64,000 bases of DNA from Panax quinquefolius (Eukaryota; Streptophyta; Magnoliopsida; Apiales; Araliaceae): contig CM035160.1 in the NCBI GenBank assembly GCA_020205615.1, positions 146,177,991 through 146,241,990 of the forward strand. The letters run 5' to 3'. The position numbers were made by a program, and so were the translations under genes. Below, one piece after another: positions 59,538 through 64,000 of this stretch. The notes under the pieces are model-generated. The model was not told where the DNA came from. It made no database searches and saw nothing but the letters and a program-made list of their open reading frames with translations. Within the stretch, counting starts at the first letter, position 1. Each line of letters starts with the position of its first letter.

Positions 59538-60234
59538 GAGGCTAAGTTAGAATTGAAAATCACACCGTAAACAAAGTTTTCTCTTTCTCTCTCTATATTA
59601 TCGAGCGTATTTTGTGAGTATTTAGATACTTTGAGAGTTCTTTGTTCAAGACAAGTTTCATTCAAAGATCACTTCCGACCTTTCCTTCCGAAGTAATGAT
59701 TCTTTGAGGTAAGGGATGTTATTTTCTTCTCAAATGATATTAATTCTTCAATATCATTATCGTTGAAATATTGGTTGGTACTTTTTATCAAATTTGGAAC
59801 TTTTTCATGCTTCCGGTTACTTATTCATGAGTTACTATTCACGAAGTTACTATTCATGAGTTACTATTCACGAGTTACTATTCACGAGTACTATTCATGA
59901 AGCGTGAAGATGTTTTTTGTGAAATTTCTATCTTTTGGTGCTCTGAGAGTTATTATTCACGATACCAAGACTATTCACGAATCATTACAAGACTATTCAC
60001 CGAAAATGAAAATTTTTCTTTTTCGCCTAAAATATCTATTCGGATACTAGCTTTGATTGTATCCATGTTTTGATCATTCTTGAATTTTACTTCACTATGA
60101 TTATTTTTGAGGTATTGTTGGACATGGATAAAACAAAAGTACGAATCCTTAATCCTTAATCCTCACATTTTGTTTCACCGGATTCGCTTTCTTTAAAAAT
60201 ATTTTTCATCATCCTCGCCTTAAATGATGATATT

Positions 60235-60435
60235 ATTGAATATCTTTGGCTCAGTAGTGCAAAAGATGAATGATTTCAAGAATATCTTTGGCCCAGAGTG
60301 CAAAGATGAAAGGTGTTTAAATGAATACGACCGATCGATGAATATCTTTGGCCTTTAGTGCAAAGATGAACAGTGTTGAGATGAATACGACCGATTGATG
60401 AATATCTTCGGCCCAGAAGTGCAAAGATGAATATT
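60235..60435 (+). repeat. Four tandem GTAGTG-type hairpins in S7
   Basis: Each copy has ATCTTTG and CAAAGAT arms around a 10-base loop related to GCCTGTAGTG; the clearest is 60344-60350 with 60361-60367. Spacers of about 40 bp contain GAATACGACCGAT-CGATGAAT. Confidence 0.75.
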
Positions 60436-61570
60436 TGATTTGAGATGAATATCGATTGATGTTACGGGGATAAAATATTGATGATGGACTCGTTAAATTC
60501 ATAGATTATAGTAGATTTCATTCTCACGTAACTCTTCTATGAATTATTATTTCACCGCGAATATTGATCCGAAACTTGTTGTCTATCAGATTCTATCGAT
60601 TTTTTCCTCGCTGGAGACTAACGATAATTTGTTGTATATTATCTTAGTCATAACATTCTTTTTATCGGGCTAGTTGAGCTCACCCTTTTCCTTGTTGTTC
60701 CATTTTTCTTCTCGGGAGGCGAGAATGTAATAGTACTAAGTCGGGGTAATGGAATGAAGGTTCTAGAGAGAGTTGTTTAGTAGTCCTCACCATTATTGTA
60801 AAATAATGTATCAATAAATGTGATGAGGATTTATTTGAGTATAAATATTGTTCAGAAGATAATATTTGTATTTAAACTCACAGCTTTATTGTTGTGATAA
60901 TAAAGTTGTAGTTGTTTCGCATCTACGATTTGGCACTTCGTAATGGGTTGGTTTGAATGGACCTATTTTGGGGTCGCCACATAATAATTCCTTACGAGTA
61001 CAACAAATAATATCCCTTAACTTATAAAGAAGAGTACTCTTTGTGGTGGTATGCGGAGATACTTGAAAAATTTTGCACTACGCTCAAAGCTTCTTAAAAC
61101 TCTAAAGAAATACGCTCAAGATTATAGAAGAGAATTCTCTGAATTTCTGGTGTGATTTCAATTCTAACTAAACATCCTATTTATAGAAAAATAGAAAATG
61201 ATACTATGCAATAAAATATAATATATATATATATATATTATTTAAAATCTAATAAAATAATTAACTTTATAAAAAGTATTCATGCTTTATATAAAAAGAT
61301 TTTACTATGCAAAATACTACGCAGTAATATGCAAACACTATGCATAATAAAATATATTATATTCTAATTATTGTCTAATAAAATAAATAACTTTATAAAA
61401 GTATTCTATTTTATATAAAATATTTTGCTATGCAAAATACTATGCATAATAAAATATAATATATTCTAATTATCGTCTAATAAAAAACAAATAACTTTAT
61501 AAAAGTATTCTGCTTTTATATAAAAAGTTTTTCCGCTTTTATTACATTAATAATACTAATAAAACAAAAT

Positions 61571-61603
<33 letters not shown>

Positions 61604-62460
61604 AACTTCCGTGACTTCATAAAAAGACACCTCGATATATTTAACAATATTTATCATCATTATTATAATTCACAATATTAATCGACTGTGTCGCTCCCAA
61701 GAAAGAGGGGGATTTTCAATAAGGATTTCTCCTATCATGCCGCAAATTAGGTGACCAAACCTCTCCTCGGCGTAACTTCTGACATCGTTAATATTGCAAA
61801 TAATAATATTAATAACTCATCATCTCAATTATCGATTTAATAATATATAAAATATCGATAATAATCAAATCAAATAACGTGAGATACTATGCAAAGAATT
61901 ATCGTAGCAATAATTGAACAAAACCGAGTAACTTCACGTAAGCATCAATAATTAATCTCGTGATGCTACTACGCTACCACGCCAGACATTATACTTTTAC
62001 TACCGAAGTAGTTCAACAGCTTTTAACTCAGAAAACTTCCACCGTTATTTTCATAAAAATATTTTTGTCGCTTTCAATTCGACAATAATTCCTTTTCAGG
62101 GGTCCACTAATGATTGTGTCGTCGCATTTGATATTCCCCGACAAAAAAAAAATATTTCCCACCAAACTAATATTATACAACAACTTGAATACTTTTCAAA
62201 ATTTATAAATATTACCCACAACTATAACATTATCTCAAATCCACATCATAATTTTGAAAAAAATATTTCGAGAATATTAAATCTTTATTTATAAAATTTA
62301 AGATTTTACAAATAATATACATTTTTTGAGAGTCACAAAGCCAAAAAAAAAACTAAAAACTAAAAATGTCCAATATTCATGTCCAATAAAAATGTAGTCC
62401 CTTAAGCTGAGGTTTTGGATCCATGTTTTTTGTTTTTTAGATTATAATGGACCCTTTTTA

Positions 62461-62880
62461 GAGCCAGCTGAACAATGACTTATTTTAAAATAATTTAAAA
62501 TTAAAATATATGTTAATTTATAAGTTATTTTAAGTTATAATTTATAAGTAAAAGTTTTTAATATTAATTTGACTTATAAGTTAGAAATTAAATTAAAATA
62601 AATTATGAAAGTGTTCAATTTATAAGTTAAAAATCAAATATAAAGATTACTAAAAAGGACATTAATAAAAAGAGAGAGATAATAAACATTATATTTGGTC
62701 AAACAAAATTATTTTAAAATCACTTATAAATCATTTTAAAATAAGTTATAAATACTTGTTTATTTTTTTGACTTAAAATAAACTTATAAGTAGAAAAAAA
62801 ATCATTGTCAAATAAAGGAATAGTGGTAAATGACTTATAAATTGATTTAACCTACTTATAAGTCACCGTTGAACAAGCTC
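62461..62880. mobile_element. MITE, Tourist/PIF-Harbinger-like
   Basis: 420 bp. Ends GAGCCAGCTGAACAATGACTT and AAGTCACCGTTGAACAAGCTC are imperfect inverted repeats, flanked on both sides by TTA, the target duplication typical of PIF/Harbinger. The interior is AT-rich with many ACTTATAAGT-like inverted words and no coding capacity. Confidence 0.65.
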
Positions 62881-63271
62881 TTAGTAAGTCTAATTATTAT
62901 TCCCCCTTTCCTACCTTAATGAGCGCTATGTTTATTTAAAAGAGCTCTACTAGCGGACAGAAAAATTAAAAAAGAAAATTGGACCCAAGTGTATTTGAGT
63001 ATTTTTATTTCTATTAAGGGTCAAAATATAAATAGCTAAAATTCAAATACATTCGGTCTAATTTTTCTATCCAATTTTCATATCTCTATGTTTATAAAAA
63101 GTATATTTGAGATTAAATTATTTATCTTAATTTAACAATATTTCAAAATATTTTATTTTATGATAGAAGATTAATAATCCTTTAAATAACTCTATAGACT
63201 ATTTTCTTTGTCATTTCTAAGGTTATTTATGATAAACTATGTAATTTCAAGATGAATATATGATTAATATT

Positions 63272-63306
63272 CCCCCACCCCCACCCCCACCCCCACCCCC
63301 ACTCCC
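63272..63306. repeat. (CCCCCA)n minisatellite
   Basis: Five or more hexamer units, ending CCCCCACTCCC. G-quadruplex potential on the minus strand. Confidence 0.9.
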
Positions 63307-63452
63307 ATTTTAAGCTATCAAATGATTTTATGGGGTTAATAGTCCCATACAAAAGGATTAATATTTTTTCTTTAAATAATTAAATAATTCAAAATAGTAT
63401 TAAATTAAGATAAATAGTTTAATCTTAAATATATTTTTTGCAAATAAATATA

Positions 63453-63459
<7 letters not shown>

Positions 63460-63519
<60 letters not shown>
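63460..63519. repeat. (TA)30 microsatellite
   Basis: Uninterrupted alternating TA over 60 bp. Likely polymorphic and prone to assembly error. Confidence 0.95.
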
Positions 63520-63525
<6 letters not shown>

Positions 63526-63833
63526 GGCTAAAGTCTTTTCCAAGAATTTTATTATCTTTTTAATCGAATGAAAGTCTACATTTAAAATTCGAATAAAGAC
63601 AAATGCCCTCTAGGCAAGTTTAATCAGTACTTGTTCTCTCTATAAGTGAAAGATCCTATAATTTTGAAGTCATAATTTAATTCTTTCTAGTGATTTATTG
63701 GGTGGCCAAAGGCCAAAAGGCCGAAGGAGATTATTTATCTTCGCATAGTATTTGAGATTACTCTCTCCATTTTTAGGTTCATTAATACAAATGGTGGGGT
63801 AATGATGGTTGGTAATGGGTGGTGGTGAATGAT

Positions 63834-63861
63834 GGGGTGAGGGGTGAGGGGTGAGGGGTGA
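63834..63861. repeat. (GGGGTGA)4 minisatellite
   Basis: Four heptamer units. The reverse complement (TCACCCC) also occurs in the C-rich tract at 1081-1136. Confidence 0.9.
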
Positions 63862-64000
63862 GAGTGAGAAAAGTGAGTTAATAAGTGATTATCAAATGCT
63901 ATCTTACTAAGAGGTTGTTTATTTAGCACTGAATAAATGAATTGATTAGTCATTAAGTATAAAGTTGAGTAAGTAATCAAATTGGAATCAAAATCGTACC

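Larger units (their letters stand above)
58272..60981 (+). mobile_element. S7: Gypsy solo LTR, subfamily B, TSD TAATA
   Basis: Starts TGTAAGACCTC, ends GGGGTCGCCACA, flanked by TAATA at 58267-58271 and 60982-60986. 2710 bp, the most complete subfamily B copy. Contains four GGAATATTCG-type repeats near the start (58420-58510), the island (58905-59010), TATA box 59530-59537, TACTATTCAC minisatellite (59815-60000) and four tandem ATCTTTG...CAAAGAT hairpins (60235-60435). Confidence 0.9.
43291..62310 (-). mobile_element. S8: Gypsy solo LTR carrying nested insertions, TSD AATAA
   Basis: Minus-strand LTR, low end TGTGACGCCCCC at 43291, high end AGATTTTACA at 62310, flanked by AATAA at 43286-43290 and 62311-62315. 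Its own sequence is 43291-44262, about 56561-58271 and 60987-62310 (about 4.0 kb). GTAGTGC hairpins at about 43835-44045, hairpin array at about 57660-58265, TATA box at 61178-61185, island at about 61680-61775. The segment 56680-57600 is a U3/R variant not seen in the other LTRs here. Confidence 0.85.
43041..62397. mobile_element. M: long fold-back (MITE-like) element split by S8
   Basis: The left part (43041-43290) contains a nearly complete inverted repeat centred at about 43206 (GGTTTATACAGTCTGTATAACC). The arm ACTTGTGACTCTCAAAAAAT (about 43100) has its counterpart TTTTTTGAGAGTCACAAAG at about 62322, after S8. Further out, TTATTGGAC (left) pairs with GTCCAATA (right), down to CTACA/TGTAG. 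Without the insertion it is about 337 bp. Almost all of it is palindromic, with no coding capacity. TSD not resolved, so superfamily unassigned. Confidence 0.75.
62398..64000. other. Right non-TE flank
   Basis: AT-rich, no gene recognised. It holds a MITE (62461-62880), a C-rich repeat, a long TA microsatellite and a GGGGTGA repeat, listed separately. 62881-63271 and 63521-63830 show nothing I can name. The minus-strand open frame at 63735-63980 is a translation of simple repeats. Confidence 0.5.

Noticed and set aside
63735..63980. 81-codon minus-strand frame
   Set aside because: His/Pro-rich translation of GGTGGT and GGGGTGA repeats; no gene evidence.

Overview
The window looks like plant nuclear DNA, probably from a eudicot (low confidence on the group). 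It is strongly AT-rich and has no operon-like or densely coding stretch. Most of it is nested LTR retrotransposons: Ty3/Gypsy chromoviruses with long LTRs (about 2.5-4 kb) and a Tekay/Del-type gag-pol, plus two kinds of Ty1/Copia-like LTR and several small fold-back (MITE-like) elements. No intact host gene was found. The nesting was read directly from LTR ends (forward LTRs begin TGTRAGA/TGTAAAATCCC and end GGGGGCGTCACA) and 5-bp target duplications.

Layout. 1-2480 is non-TE flank with small fold-back elements. 2481-22722 is E1, a minus-strand, internally deleted Gypsy element. Its 5' LTR is split by E2 (8663-21284, plus, TSD CCTTA). E2's 3' LTR is split by solo LTR S1 (14921-19245, TSD TACTA), and S1 is split by a Copia-like solo LTR S2 (16751-18616, TSD ATTAT). 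22723-40350 is E3 (minus), the only copy that retains all pol domains, though broken by frameshifts and stops. Its 5' LTR carries solo LTRs S3 (30889-33164) and S4 (34050-39831, TSD AAACC), and S4 is split by S5 (35104-37682, TSD GATAA). 40351-43040 is non-TE flank with a possible host gene fragment. A fold-back element (43041-62397) was split by solo LTR S8 (43291-62310, minus, TSD AATAA). S8 in turn holds two broken Copia-type LTR pieces, Gypsy element E4 (44868-55462, plus, itself split by minus-strand solo LTR S6, TSD GATAT) and solo LTR S7 (58272-60981, TSD TAATA). 62398-64000 is non-TE flank with a TTA-flanked MITE and simple repeats.

What stands out. E1, E2 and E4 share the same three internal pol deletions relative to E3, including an in-frame loss of the chromodomain core. 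They therefore look like one non-autonomous lineage that amplified after the deletions, presumably using enzymes from an intact relative. The LTRs carry several conserved fold-back modules: a U3 island with a GAAA-loop hairpin shared by otherwise divergent LTRs; a tandem array of ~70-bp units each with two dyads; a series of hairpins sharing the loop motif GCCYGTAGTG with different but still paired stems; and a TACTATTCAC minisatellite. A donor-like GAGGTAAG lies between the TATA box and the hairpin array in many LTRs, which raises the possibility of a spliced leader. Many small differences between copies cluster at CTG/CAG positions and do not look like deamination, so some frameshifts may be consensus errors. 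No searches or alignments could be run. Family names rest on recognised motifs, and boundaries marked approximate were judged by eye.
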